A stretch of 64,000 nucleotides of DNA from Combretum micranthum (Eukaryota > Streptophyta > Magnoliopsida > Myrtales > Combretaceae). The notes under the pieces were generated by a model that did not search any database, was not told the DNA's origin, and saw nothing but the letters and a program-made list of their open reading frames with translations. Location: the NCBI GenBank assembly GCA_024138025.1, contig JAMXBD010000424.1, forward strand, positions 558,001-622,000, given 5' to 3'. Below are positions 1 to 13,497 of this stretch, piece after piece (the stretch's first letter is position 1; each line of letters begins with the position of its first letter). A program made the position numbers and the translations under genes.

Positions 1-11
1 ATATGTATTTT

Positions 12-312
12 TGGAAAACCTCGTTTGGTATGTGAGAATGAATTTGAAATGGAATCGCGATTTTATTTTTGATTTCGCCCTTGAAAAGATAAAATCGCAA
101 TTCTATTCCTTCCTAAAAAATATTACTATAATAATTATCTTTCTTCATCTCATATATTTATTATTCACATTAAAAACTGATGATATTTTTGACAAATACC
201 ATATTAATTTGATTCCATTCTATGATGTATCCAAATAAAGGAACGGATTTATTATTGCGCCTCCCATTCCTTTTCATTCCAATCCAAATGATTCCATCCT
301 ACCAAATGTGAC
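12..312. mobile_element. MITE-like element with inverted ends
   Basis: The left end (around CGTTTGGTATGTGAGAATG) and the right end (around ATTCCATCCTACCAAATG) are imperfect inverted repeats of about 40 bp around an AT-rich core. This is the usual form of a non-autonomous plant DNA transposon of the 'TTTGGT' type. I could not fix a target-site duplication, so the boundaries are approximate. The 75-codon reading frame inside has no recognisable similarity and is probably chance. Confidence 0.4.
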
Positions 313-749
313 AAGTTTTCTTTATGACATATGCTACGCTTATGTTTTTAGTCCTTTTTCTTTTTCTTATTTCTGCTTTGCACCACAATCACATCAAATT
401 TCTAGTAACATCTACAATTGCCTTGAAGTTTTTATGTTACTTTGGACATTTGTTGAGAAAAGTTTCATTAAAACCCACATGTCACTTTGATTGAGTGTAA
501 GGAACCAAAAACATAGATGGATGCTTTTTTTCAACCATTTGTGATAAAATTGCTAAGCACCACCATCAATTCAACTAGTATATGAGTTTCTTTCTTTTTC
601 TTTTTTTTCACATTCATATTGTCTTACAGAGAGTAATAATAAAAGGACATTGGAATTTAGTCTATATATTTTCTTGTTCAGATCAAAATAGTTATCAAAT
701 TATTCCTACCAAATTTTATTTTTACAAGAAAGATAAAAAGGGTGTTAGG

Positions 750-1165
750 TGCCAAGCCCGAAGAGAGAGTCCAACCCAAAAACTAGCCTATTAGGTAAGA
801 GAGCCCTCTAAACTTAAGTATCATTCCACAATTTCTTATGAAATCTATATGGGATAGTAACGTTGCTCACTTCTTAAGAAATTAACGCCTTTGGTGAGCC
901 ACTCCAGGTAGCCCACTTTGGACGGCTTTCACCCTAACTTTCTCTATTGAATAGCCCTTTCCTAGGTCGTCCCTTCCTTAGTCGCTCCTTCCACTGGTAG
1001 CAAAAATCTCAACAAAAGCATCAAATGTTAGATACATAAGTTCAAAGGGACAGCCCAACCCAAAAGACTAACCTTTCAGATGGGAGATCTCTTCAAATTT
1101 AAGTACCATTCTCCAATTGCTTGATGAACCGATGTGAGATTGTAACAGAGTTTACAAGCAGTCCC
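750..1165. repeat. Two diverged copies of a ~100-bp motif
   Basis: A stretch near 768-850 (CCAACCCAAAAACTAGCC, then an AGTATCATTCCACAATT-like part) recurs at about 1,053-1,140 (CCAACCCAAAAGACTAACC, then AGTACCATTCTCCAATT). Both continue into a GATGTGAGAT/ATATGGGAT phrase. Order and spacing are kept, so this is a diverged repeat, perhaps part of an old retroelement LTR or TRIM. No coding potential is seen from 313 to 1,550. Confidence 0.4.
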
Positions 1166-1550
1166 TTATATATTTTGATTTTTCTATTGACTAGCTAAAT
1201 TCACACTGAGTATTTGCTAAATAGAGCATAGACAAAGATGCTTTTATTATGCGATGCTTTCTTTATGTAAATTCAAAGAAAGCTATATATTGTTTTGTTA
1301 CTACAACACATAATTTTTTTTAGCAAATCATAATTTTAGCAAAACTCATCCAACATCGAAGGAGTTACAAAAGGATCTAACCACAATATTACATAAACTT
1401 AAAGATTATAACTTCTTGGGGGAGGATGCAGGGTTCAACCCTTAGTCATAACAAGCTATGGTGCAACCTATTCCTTACACTATAAGTTACCCAATCAACA
1501 ATTCTATTGTCAAACCTATCAATGAACACTACTATAAAAAAAATTCAAAA

Positions 1551-2505
1551 TTGATACGAGAACCTTCTTATTCACGCGTGAGAACCCCTTTGGATATTGC
1601 GAACCCCCAACACAATGAATAGAAAACCCACAGATGCCTTTGATTTCAATCCCTAAGAAGGATTAGATATCAGATTTGTCTTAGGTTGTTGATCTTAAAG
1701 AATTAGGATAACAAACCCTAATTGCGAAACACTCCACAAAGAAGGTGATCGATCTTCTTTGAATGTTCCTAAAGCATGTATTCTATCAAGAACACAAAGA
1801 TTTCAAGCAAAAGCTTTGGTTTTTCATTCAACAATAATCTGTCTTTAACAAACAACCAAATGGGTTTATAAACCAAAACAAAGGAAAACAAAACGTCAAA
1901 ACAAGGAATTCAATACGTCCTAAATGTTGGCTGGCGGCCAATCAAAGATGGCAGGCGGCCATGAGCATTCTGGAGCAAAATTGTAAAGTTTGAAAAATTG
2001 GCCAGGGGAGTCATGGCCGCGGCCATGGGATAATGGCTGGCGGCCATGACTCCCCTGGCCAATTTTTCAAACTTTACAATTTTGCTCCAGAATGCTCATG
2101 GCCGCCTGCCATCTTTGATTGGCCGCCAGCCAACATTTAGGACGTATTGAATTCCTTGTTTTGACGTTTGTTTTCCTTTGTTTTGGTTTAAAACCTATTT
2201 GGTTGTTTGTTAAAGACAGATATTGTTGAATGAAAAACCAAAGCTTTTGCTTGAAATCTTTGTGTTCTTGATAGAATACATGCTTTAGGAACATTCAAAG
2301 AAGATCGATCACCTACTTTGTGGAGTGTTTCGCAATTAGGGTTTGTTATCCTAATTCTTTAAGATCAACAACCTAAGACAAATCTGATATCTAATCCTTC
2401 TTAGGGATTGAAATCAAAGGCATCTGTGGGTTTTCTATTCATTGTGTTGGGGTTCGCAATATCCAAAGGGGTTCTCACGCGTGAATAAGAAGGTTCTCGT
2501 ATCAA
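1551..2505. repeat. Long near-perfect inverted repeat (foldback)
   Basis: The two halves are reverse complements of each other. The left arm runs from TTGATACGAGAACC at 1,551 to GGCCG at about 2,019. The right arm runs from CGGCC at 2,041 to GGTTCTCGTATCAA at 2,505. The arms are about 465-470 bp with a ~21-bp spacer. I see only a few differences, for example one A/T change near 2,310 and some homopolymer-length differences. The centre is GC-rich (GGCGGCC/GGCCGCC) in an AT-rich region. A transcript would fold into one long hairpin. It could be a foldback transposon, two retroelement ends head to head, or a palindromic assembly artefact. Confidence 0.85.
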
Positions 2506-2509
2506 AAAT

Positions 2510-3165
2510 GCTCAATATCTCTTCATATTAGGATGAAGAGGTCTAATATGGACTTGGTCCTAATCCACATAAAGCTTTAACTAGTAGCAATCAACCAAGC
2601 AATATGCAAAAGTGCTTTTAGTTCATCTTTTTTGCCATATAATGGTAAAACTAAATATTGACATTCCATAGCTGTTCGACTGGGTGAATAGCTACCAACA
2701 CATCCATCTCTACCTCAGGATACTACTATAATACTAGCTACTACATTTAATCCAGGCTAAGACCCATCACAATTAATTTAAACCATATCACCTCCCATTC
2801 ATAATCTTAAATAATCAATGCGCCTTACTCTAATTGGTAAAGAGAAGGTCAATGATTAATAGTAGGTCGTAAATAGCTCCCACTTTAACAACATATCCCT
2901 CTATTATCTCATGAATCCTAAAGGATGACCTCGACAACTCATATTTGTTGTAGAAAGATACATGATTACTTTTTCCTATGCTCGTTGCCTTCTCATCTCT
3001 ACATTCACACATCTATAACTTTCCTTTTCCTTTCTTACCAAACCCATTTACCAACCCCTCCTTCACATGGTTACCCTTATTACCTCTATTGTTACTTTTA
3101 CCCAAATTTCTCTTTCATTAAAGTAATCTTGGAACTTTCTAATCATTAACAAAGGATTAGGGTTT
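2510..3165. other. Intergenic, nothing recognised
   Basis: This is an AT-rich tract with short open frames on both strands that overlap each other and show no family resemblance. No repeat boundary or RNA gene was recognised. Confidence 0.5.
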
Positions 3166-3169
3166 CAAT

Positions 3170-3510
3170 GATTATAAAAGGCATCACAATGCTCCTTCCA
3201 TAATTGTCATAAAATGACAGCCTGAAAATCCTTGTCCTTCAAACCAAAGCCTTTCACACACTCTTCCCACCATTCATTCAATAATCTTATCTTCTTTCTT
3301 TCAACCAACTAAGCCAACACCCCAAGTTGCACATAAGTCTTCTAAGGACACATACTAGGAGAAGTTCTATTGACTTATACTTGTTGCAGAAGGGACACAT
3401 AGGTTTAAGGAAAGCAATATACGATATAGAGTTGAGATAGAGCTTTAAGGGAAGGAAAAATTGAGTAATGTCTTCAGATCCCAAACCGATTTCCATAATT
3501 CACTAATCAT
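3170..3510 (-). pseudogene. LINE (L1-type) C-terminal zinc-finger remnant
   Basis: Read on the minus strand, fragments resemble the C-terminal region of plant LINE reverse transcriptases (zf-RVT type). A WKSVWDLK-like phrase is followed by a CPFC pair, then CVLRRLMCNLGCW, then WWEECVKGF and LWKEHCDAF. The order matches the family, in which a Cys/His cluster precedes an 'LWxxWKERN' phrase. The frame is broken: a stop stands where Trp is expected before QLWKEH, and frame changes are needed. No RT domain is seen next to it, so this is a 5'-truncated dead relic. Identification is by eye and moderate. Confidence 0.42.
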
Positions 3511-3833
3511 GATAAGCTAATTTCATGGTAAACTCCCATTATGACTAAAAGGTCAAATTAGGATATTCACAATAATTATAACAACAATTCCCCACTGCTC
3601 TTGCAAGTGACTTTGTTGTAAATTTTGCAATAAAATAAGGAGACATGACATTAGTTTTTGCTTCTTATACATATTAATTCAAAATATTTGTCAATAGACC
3701 TTGCATCATACTTAAGAAATGCAATCAATTAAGGATTCTAGTTATAAATTTTATATATTAAATCTATTTAATACTATAATTTTTTTTTTTAAAATATCAA
3801 ACATGCCATATCTCATTTGATATTATATATAAT

Positions 3834-6800
3834 TGTATGACGCTGACTTGCGATTATGTGCCAAATTAACACTAACACTAGACTAAAAAGGATAGTAAGA
3901 CTAGTCGTAATATTTATTGGGTATCGAACCTACACCACCCTTAAATTTATGAAGAATAACTAAAACAACAATAAGGGGTCAGATTAACATTAATCCTAAA
4001 TTAATATTATACAAACAATAATTAAGTGACAAATCTAAACTATGAAAAGAATCATTCTAACTAGAAATAAAATCACAAAACCATAAGCTAGTACTATTGA
4101 TACTAAGAAAAAACCGAGCAACTAGATGAAACTAAAGAAATTATATTTGTTAGGTTTACGATGAATACTTCTAAATATCGATTTTGAGTTAAAATTAGAA
4201 TTTGTTAATAAATTATTAGGTGGCATAAGAATTAGTAAAATAATATAAAATATTCACTTTACTTAGGCTTTGTTAGGTATAATAAATATTATATATATAT
4301 ATATATATATGAACATTGGTGTAAAAGGATTATTTTGCCTCTTACATGTACATAATTAAATTTCTAAAGGGTAAAATAACAAAATCATGACTAAATAATA
4401 ATAATAAATAAATATAAAGGCGTTGTTATCAAATAAAGGGTAGTATTAAAATTAGTAATATTAAATATATATATATATATGCCTTTATGAATTGAGATAT
4501 CCTATAAAAATAGTATTGGAGTACCGAATAAAGATAAAATAAAATACAAAAAGCACAAACATGCCTTAACATATCGCTATTATTTATCTAAAATTGGGAA
4601 AATTAAAATAATAAAATATCTAGGAATTTGAAATATTAAAAGAATATTTCAAATTTGTAGTGTCAAAATTATTAAAAATACTACACTCATTCAAAAATTA
4701 GAAAACTTGTCTAGGACATGTCCCAAAGTGAGAGGAAGCCACAAAAAAAATGTAATAAAATCGACAAGTGGCATTAATTTAAAACACCTAAACCCTTATA
4801 AATATTGCCTTTTCACTTAATAAATTCACACAGCTCACTTCAAGATCCTAAAATCACCAAACTTTACATTTTGGCACTAAAAATTCCCCTATTTACTTCT
4901 GAAAAGGTGGTGGAGCACAAGGGTAGCTGGAGCTAGTGGTTCTGGCAACAATTAGACAGAAATTGTAAGAATTTTTACGAAGTCATTGCAACTTCTTTCG
5001 CAAAACCCTCTTGTTTGTGAACTCTAAATAATATTATGTACCTCTTTAAAAAATTTAGAATTTTTCTTAGCCATTTACTATTTTTAAAAATTAATCTAAT
5101 ATTCTACTAGTTTAATAAAGTAGTAATTGATGTGATTTATATAGTTAAAAGGCTCCTTTAAGCATGATAATTTTTAATCATATTCTAAATATTTAATCTA
5201 AAGTTTAGATATTGACTTTATCAATCTATAACATAGATTACTATTTTTCCTATAAATGCTTCATTTACTATAAGCTAATTACCTTAAATAACCATTACAG
5301 GACTTATATTTAACATTAATTATACTTATTCTTTTAACTACAATTCCTATATTACATATCATAGGGACATTTATACTCAATAACTAGACCTACAATAGCC
5401 TAAAAGAAGTTCGTATTTAAGATCATACGACGTAGTTAATATATATTTACTTACTTTTCATCTTTGATAATTTTTATGAATATTATGAGAACAAGAAATT
5501 CTAGATAATTTTATCAATATCCCATAATTTTTCCTAAAATTTCCATCACATGTTCACCATTTGTAATAAATTTTCTAAGATTCTAGAATTAAGTAAAATA
5601 ATTATTGTAAAGTCAAAATAATATAAAATAGCTAATGTGCTTTATTTTACTTCAAACTCTTTATCAAAATTACTAATATAGTTTAAAAAGGTTTAGGTAT
5701 CAACCTTACTATTTTATAACTTATCTTGCTATTTTTCCCGTAATAAACTCTTAATTACAAGTTAATTATTCTATATTAGCTAATATAAAACTATAATCAG
5801 TACTTAAAATTATATTTTACTTAAAACACACTATATAAAAGCCTAAAATTATTACTTAAATTATAATCTATTTTAAGCATAGCCTAAGCTAAATAAAGGA
5901 TTATTGTCCTTGCCAAATACATCAAGAAAAAGGACAAAAAAAATGATAAAATAAACTAACCTATATATGAAACTACCTTATTTGATATTATTAGGTGATC
6001 GTGCGAAAAGGTGATAAATTGCAATTTCAATCGTGGGAAAAGGTGATAAATTGCAATTTAGGCAAGTGTTTCGTTGATATGGTAATTATAAAAGGGGATA
6101 TTATTTACATTATAATTATTTGTACTTGTAAGTTAGTTCTAAAATGCATATGGTTGATAATCTTACTTTGGAGATGAATGTTTATTTACCTTATTGTATT
6201 GGTGTAAACTATTTGCTCGATCGACTAAGTAAGAACATATTATTAAAAATATACTCAAAGTAATAACCAGTCACACAAAGCATCTCGCATCCTTTCTTTC
6301 ATCGGTTACTAACCATTAAGGTGAGAAATCGAGTGCATGTTTCTTCTCTTAACGTATATCGTACTAAGTGATAGGAAAAGTGGTCACAATATAGGTTAAG
6401 AGCTATCTTTGAATAGTCTGAGATGGTTTTTGGGAGAATAGTGATCCATTGCACATTCTTGGATCTAATGAAAGGCATATTTGTGCCAAATCCCTCGAAA
6501 CCTAGATTAGAGTGGTGTTAATTTGTCTAATCTTATGATGTACTCATCAACATCATACGGATAACATCCTGATTGACTGCAAAATTCACTTTAACAATAA
6601 TAATGATTGTGATTTGTCTTATAATATTTATAATTACTCTTTTTATATCCACTTACCGAGCGGTAGTTATATGCTCATACCCTTATAGATATTTTTACAA
6701 AGATATAAGATTCCTTAAGAAATATTAGAATTGGTTTCAGTAGAATGGAAGACAAGAAGATTAAGGATTATGTGAGGAAATTGAAATTATATTATTATAA

Positions 6801-6997
6801 AGGTATAAATAAGGTATATTTCTTCATATTAATTGTATATTTATTTGCTGGCCATCACTTGACAATTGTCACTAGATTGGTTTAATGAGATAAGCCTTGT
6901 ATATTCTACTTGCTAATGATAGTAAAAAGCCACTAACTATCATTTTCACTTACAATGTACAATGAGACTATCTTGATTAGGCTAATGGGATGTGACA
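3834..6997 (+). mobile_element. LTR-like tract, probably Ty3/gypsy, boundaries weak
   Basis: No gene is seen. The tract ends in GGGATGTGACA at 6,997, the kind of end many plant Ty3/gypsy LTRs have. It carries a TATA-like CTTATAAATATTGCC near 4,795 followed by a leader-like stretch. It also has CACTTACCGAGCGG...CTCATACCCTTATAG near 6,650, which matches in layout the CTCACTAAGC...TACCCCTATAG segment of the clearer LTRs in this window. A possible start at 3,834 (TGTATGACGC) has ATAAT before it and ATAAC after 6,997, a weak 5-bp duplication. Orientation follows from the TATA/leader order. Confidence 0.3.
4288..4310. repeat. (AT)n microsatellite
   Basis: An uninterrupted run of about eleven AT units. 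Similar shorter AT runs occur near 4,466, 7,070, 15,380, 28,655 and 63,100. Confidence 0.9.
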
Positions 6998-7002
6998 ATA
7001 AC

Positions 7003-7595
7003 CATCATCATGTACCCTTAAAAGTAGAGTTAAGGTGCAGCTACCATAAAGCTTTATTATAATTTTGAGATATATATATATATATCATTATAAGTAAGGA
7101 CCTGACATGCGCTTTATCAAAACTTTACATGTCAAGTTTGCAACCACGTATAATACACGAATATATTATACATATGGTTATCTGAAAGGAAGGAGTTCAT
7201 GCTCATTGCTTGATCAACCTATTAACATATAAAACTTTACATACCTTACTCATTTAAGAGTAGTTGACTTTATATAAACATTTAAAACAGTACCATTATC
7301 CCTGGAACTTCAAGGATTACAAAACCAAATTTATAATATACATGATAGGAAAACTTAGGTACTTTATATAACAAAACATAAGCTTATGAGTAAGCCATAG
7401 TCTATTCTATTACATTTCAAAAGAAGGTTTTGCTTTTGTCTTTTCCAAGAAAACTAGAATAGAGTAGTACAGCATTCTAATCATCCCATTTATCAAGAAA
7501 AACCTCCCAATCCGTACCATAACCTAAGTCATCATAATACTCAGCATCATCATTACCTGAAGAGGAACAAGTGAGCCAGTGGCCCAGTACATAAC
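7003..7595. other. Intergenic, nothing recognised
   Basis: No open frame or repeat boundary could be supported between the two LTR-like tracts. Confidence 0.4.
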
Positions 7596-7600
7596 AATAT

Positions 7601-10600
7601 TGTTACGCCCCAAAAGAGGGCCTAGAAGGATCAACTTGTAGTTCTCATATCAAGTATGCATCAAAGATATGAGAATCATTTTGTAATTTAGAGTTTGTAA
7701 AACTCTATTTAATATATATACTAGACAAGTTTTAATTCATAAAAATATTTTATAGCAAGGAAAAAAATAGATTCTTATAGTCTACCAGAACTATAGAGAA
7801 TCGGTATCTCCCACCAAACAGTAAATAAAATAGATACTTATATTATAAACTTTTTAAACAACATATTAATCCAAAGTAAACTTATCTTATACATAGTAAA
7901 ATCTCAAACTTAAACTCTAAACTTATAGATTACACACTAAGTTGATCTTCTTATCTTCAAGACCTTCACTAAGATGAACTCTTTCTTCATATACTCCTAG
8001 CCGGTCCCACCTTGAGCTAATTTTGCACAAAAACTATAAGGGTGTGAGCTCAATCATAGCTTAGTGAATAACATGACCAAATCACACAACAAACAAATAT
8101 CAAACAAGTTTTTATTAACAAACATATGCAATGTCACACTTAACCGTATGAATGCATAGTTTGGATGATCGGAATCCAAACCAATTGAGATTTATGCCTT
8201 CTCTTGGGGGTTGAAGGACTAACTCAAGTTATTCATGCCCAACATAACTATGAATTAAGGAAGGGGGTGCTTCTCAATTTAGAGCATTCAACTCATATCT
8301 TTCTCAGCTCATGCATTTAGCATCATACTTTCATAGATCATAGCTTTTGGCTATTTCATTTTGAAATTCATTTATATGGAAACATAACCTTAAACTTTCC
8401 CTTAGAATATTAAGGATGGGAGGATTTCTTTTGAAGTTCACTTTGTTCAAACCTCTAACTTCTCCTTAGAAAGAAGTAACGAGGGAGGATATCATTTTGA
8501 AACTCATTTATACTAAAACATAAAACTCATTTTGTATATACATATATACTATCACATAAACTCCACTTTACCTTATAACCATAGAACCTCCCTAAGTACT
8601 AACATTCTATGGCCAATACCCACACGGGCGATGTTCTTCGATGCCTTTTTAGTTCCTAAGATGCTGATAACCCTATGGTATCCAATTGGAGAAACAGATC
8701 TATTGACTTTGCTTAGGACTACCATATAATCGACATGTTAGCATGTGACATGAATACCATGCTAATGCAAATATGCTGTCGTGCAATTCATGTTCATCTT
8801 TTTTTTTTTTTTTTACTAAGGCATGTTCGTTTAATTAAAGGATAAATTACACCAGTGGGTCACAACGTTTGGGGGTAAGTTCATTTTGGTTACAACGTTT
8901 GGAAAAGTGATTCAATTCAGGTCATTGTGAACACGTGTTACCTTCTCCTGTTGACACGTGTCACCTCCTATTGATAGGTCTCATCCTTCTCCTATTGATA
9001 TGTGTTTACCGTGACCTAGATTGAATCACTTTTCCAAATATTATGACCTAAAATGAACTTATCCCCCAAATGTTGTGATTCGAAATGAACTTACCTCTAA
9101 ACGTTGTGACCTACTGGTGTAATTTATCCTTTAATTAAATGACCATATAGTATTAAGTGCTCTTATTAGGTGACCAATCGTTTAACAAATACTCATCAAT
9201 AACAACAATCCACCCATTACAAGCAATGTGTTATCACTTTCATTATTAATTTTTATCAAACAATACAATCATTAGACATCACACAATTATCATCCCCACA
9301 CATAGCCAGGTATGTTTTATTTTGATATAGGTATAACTAGATTATAATCACAGACAAAGTGATAAAGTCATTGTTACCCACCTGACATCCAAGGTAGGCC
9401 ATAAAAATCCCTCTAGGAAAACCAAAACATCATCCTCATTCACATCAAACCATCATCAACCTCATCATCATCATTAAATCATTATCAACATCATTGAATC
9501 CTATCATATATAAAATCCAAACAGATATAGAAAGTTGGCTAGGAGCTATATCAAAGAATAAACCAAAAGCAAACATCTATTCATGAAATTAATTTTATTT
9601 TAAGATCCTTTTTTATCAGATACTAAGTATGAACCCTCGCCATGGCTGCGAAGATGCCCTGCTAAGATACAGGCAGTTCTCCATTATCTATCAAAGTATT
9701 TCTTTCCTCTTTGATTATAGTCATTTATTACAAGAAGTTCATTAAAACATATATACACCAAAAATGCCAATATCCAAAGCAATCAAACATTTAAGACAAT
9801 ATATCAAGCATTTAAAACAACAAACTTTCTTTGTTAAATTAAGTTCAACATACTACGATCACCTCTAGGCCATTTAGTTATTAAGTCTATATTGATTTAG
9901 CTTAATCACTTAATCAAAATATTAAATTATATTCATTAATCTCTCTAATTCATTCTCATGTATCTATTAAGACCTTCATTAACTTAAATCTCTTATTTCA
10001 AATTAATTTAATTTTACCTTCTTCTTGTCCTTTAAGTTAACTTAGCCTTAAGTCCATTAATTAATTTGCTTTATATCCAAATTCCACATTAAGCTTAGTT
10101 TAGTTACTAAGTTGTAATCATTCATTCTGTTAAGACAAAACTACATATTTTAGAAGATTTTAACTTAAGCTAGTTCATTTCAACTAATTATGATTTATTA
10201 AAATAAAAAGAATTAGATTTTATTAACTAAGTTTGTTTTATACACATAAAGCCTGGGTTAGCTTAGTCTTAGCTAAGTTGAATATACTTAATTAATTAAG
10301 TTCATTTTAACTCAATTAAGTCTATTTAGTCAAGTTGAACTTAGGTTTGTTAACTAAGCTCATTTTATATCTAGCTTCTATATTTAATCCAATTATTTAT
10401 TAAATCTATAAATGCACTTAACTCATGCTTAATTATATCAATTAACTAACATAACATATTAACTATCATTTACCTATCTTATTTTAGCTTAAAAAGATTC
10501 ATTTTATACCTAACCATATACACTTAACTAGGAAACACAAGTTTTTAATTTTGTTGGGATATATAGCAGCTGGAAACAATCAAAATTTAAGCCTTAATAC

Positions 10601-12870
10601 TTTTATAATTTCCTAAAACTTAAAATATGAAAATTATAGATCTCTTTTTAAGCTTTCTATGGCCTCTTGGATCACCTAAATCTGAGTTTGAATGAAAACA
10701 GTTATGGTCAATTTACAAACAGTTGTGGAATCACGGGTAGATATACACGACCCGTATAGGGGTCGTGTGCAACTAAAACGTTTCATTCCAAGCTTTTGAT
10801 CAGTCACGGGTCCCCTTACACGACCCATGTAGCCCTTATTTTTCCCTATCACGAATTTCTTTTGTTTCTTTAACATATTTTTACCAATTTTTACATATTT
10901 TACTTCCATCAAAATATCATATAAACATCATACAAGCTAGTTTTCATACTCGTAACACGTCTATACTCATTCAACAACATCAAACACCATTATGCCATGC
11001 CATCAAACCCTATATCTACTATTCATCATTTTCTTCATCAATCCACTTGTATCAAGCATCAAACCAATACATACAAACATAAACAACCACTAAAACAAAG
11101 GAAAGAACAACTTATCTCTTTTTGATAACTCAAACTTCTTGGTTTTTCTTTATGGCTATCATTCCCAAGATCTTGAGGCTTTTCATGTTCATGATTTCTA
11201 TCTTTGATCTTGTTTCCCACTTCATTTTCTTCTAAAATCTTGTTCAAACTTGAGATTTAGAGGGGAATTTTGAAAGAAAAAGAAGAGAGGAAGAAAGGAA
11301 GGAGAAGGAGATGTTGGAATCAAAAAAAAAAAAATGAAGGAAAGAAAAGGGGATGGGAGCTAAGAGGAGACAAGGAGATTAAATAGGATAAGGACAAAGT
11401 AATTAAGCGTATTTATGGATATAGGGGTTTGGTTTAAATCTCTTATATGATTTTCTTGGATATCGAAACTAATTAAAAAATAATTTCAAAATTTATAATA
11501 TAGAAATCAATAGTTCGAGTTGAAAATCTAGTTAGAGAATTTAAATTTGTAAATGCTTGATATTTGATCTGAAATTGGGCTTAAAACTGATGTTTTTAAA
11601 TAAGCAGTTGAATTCAAAATTTATAAAGATTAAGTAAATAGGATGTAGGTCGAAAATAGCTAATTTATGACATTTTATAAATTTAAGTACTTGAACTTGA
11701 GAATTCTGAGTCACATATAAATTAAAAGAAAAGAGTCTAAATTGATGCTTGTAAAGGATTGGATAAATCAATTTATGAAATAAACTAAAATTTGGCATTT
11801 TCAAATTTAATAAACATTAAAATTGAATTTTTTCAAGGATTTAGAGATTTAAAATTAAAAGAAAAGAAGTTTAGTTTGAAATTTATAAAAGATAAAAGAG
11901 TTTGATTTGTTGAAAAGGAAAGTTAAAACAAATTGGCTACATAAAGGGAATGTTTTGAAGTCTTAACTCTTAATTAATTAATTAATTTATTACTGGTATT
12001 GTATTTAGATTATTTTGATATTTTATTATATTTATTTGATATTTCTCACTATTTTCACTTTCATGAAAGGTATTAAAAGTTTACTATTGCTTGAGTTTGA
12101 TATCATTTCTTCGTAATTATCTATTTGCTTATCATTTATTTCTTTAATTCCATGCTTTTAGGGTTTTAACTGTTTCTTTAACTTTATACAATCGGTATTT
12201 TATGTAATATAGATATATAAATAATAAAAATTAGTTTTGCGATTTCAACCACTAATTACTTTATTTTTTTTTTTTTAAGAATACTCAACCCAACGAGAAC
12301 AACAAACGATTGACGACTCAACTGGACTAGACTCGACTTGTCCCTTAACTTGGGCAACTCATAATGACCTAACATTGACTCACATAACCTGACAAACTCA
12401 ACAATGGAAAGTTGTGGACTCGCTATTCAATTCTTATCTGAATATATACAATAGTGCATATAAAATATACAGTGTTCATATTCTTTTTAATCATTAAGAA
12501 TATTGTGTTTTATAATTTTTATTGACGTAAACATCTTAACAATTTTGAAATCAAGACGTATCATTTTTGCTTTTTGCAGATTTATGCAAATTACTAATAT
12601 CTTACTAAAGTTGAAATCAAGTTATCTCATTATGTTATTGAATTATTATCAGTTATTGATTGCGTAAAACTATGGAAAATTGTATCTTAAATTTTTTATT
12701 ATTATTCAATCAAGTTCTTAATCAGCAATTAAATTGTTTGTGTTTAATTTTTTTTAAGTGTGAATAATTAGGAGTGTCTTCTCTGATGTCTTTTAAAGCA
12801 TTTCCAAAAACTTCATATTATTTACTTAATGATTTTTTATAATTGAATTGTATAAATTTGAGTTATTACA
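7601..12870 (-). mobile_element. Large solo-LTR-like element (Ty3/gypsy type)
   Basis: The plus strand opens with TGTTACGCCCC and closes with GAGTTATTACA, inverted TG/CA-type termini. AATAT precedes it (7,596-7,600) and AATAC follows it (12,871-12,875), a 4-of-5 target duplication. In minus orientation it reads TGTAATAACTC...GGGGCGTAACA. Inside are a TTCACTAAGC-like block (about 8,045-8,070) shared in layout with the other LTRs, GC-rich CACGACCCGT/GGGTCGTG palindromic motifs at 10,727-10,835, and a leader-like stretch that is pyrimidine-rich on the minus strand (11,060-11,420). No gag or pol is seen, so it reads as a solo LTR. A MITE sits inside at 8,831-9,139. The right boundary is the least certain part. 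Confidence 0.45.
8831..9139. mobile_element. Mutator-like MITE with long terminal inverted repeats
   Basis: GGATAAATTACACCAGTGGG at the left is matched by the reverse complement of CCTACTGGTGTAATTTATCC at the right. Similarity continues inward for about 130 bp, including TGGAAAAGTGATTCAAT. TTAATTAAA stands at both ends (8,831-8,839 and 9,131-9,139), a perfect 9-bp duplication of the size made by Mutator-like transposases. Because TTAATTAA is itself palindromic, the exact border is ambiguous by a base or two. It has no coding capacity and is nested in the LTR-like element around it. Confidence 0.75.
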
Positions 12871-12875
12871 AATAC

Positions 12876-13492
12876 AAACAAATACAGGGTGACAAACAAT
12901 CCTAACTAATGCAATATAAGGAATAATAGAATTATTTATCTTTATTTAAGTAAAACATTTCAATAGTGGAGTATTCAAACTCTGATTGCAATCCTTAGGG
13001 ATTCGATGTTCTGAGTAACAACAGCTGCTTAGAGGATTGATATAAGTAGCTCGAATACTTATATCTCCTACATTACTTTACAAATAATAATCTCATCTAA
13101 GATTCATATCGTTACTCAACTTTACTTAACTTAATTCATAAAATCACCTAGTTCAATCGTCCCCATAAACGTGAACCAAATCATATTATTTTCTCTTAAG
13201 AATAAGTAAATGTTACACCGATACTGCTCCTCTTATCGATTACCCAATGAGCTACTTATGAAAGTCGTTACATCATGACAGAGGTGACCTAAGCGCCTAA
13301 CTATCATGCCAACCTCATTAATAGGGTTTACCGCTCTCCGAATTAGATTCAAAGGCACACGCACAAACAATTCAAAAAAGTTTTTAAGTCATTTTTTAAT
13401 TAGAATTGATTAGATAATGCATAGCTTAGCATTCAACAAATAAGTTATTGCGCACCTAGGTAATTGAATTTATCAGATAAAAGACTTGTACT
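12876..13492. other. Intergenic or older LTR fragment
   Basis: No gene is seen. The text (an ATTCGATGTTCTGAGTAAC phrase, then a GAGCTACTTATGAAAG phrase near 13,250) resembles the minus-oriented LTR tract at 18,780-20,468. It may be the other half of that element, split by the insertion at 13,498. Confidence 0.3.
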
Positions 13493-13497
13493 CAAAC

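Noticed and set aside
2067..2294. 75-codon minus-strand frame
   Set aside because: It falls inside the inverted repeat, where the other arm encodes the same frame only partly. No family resemblance.
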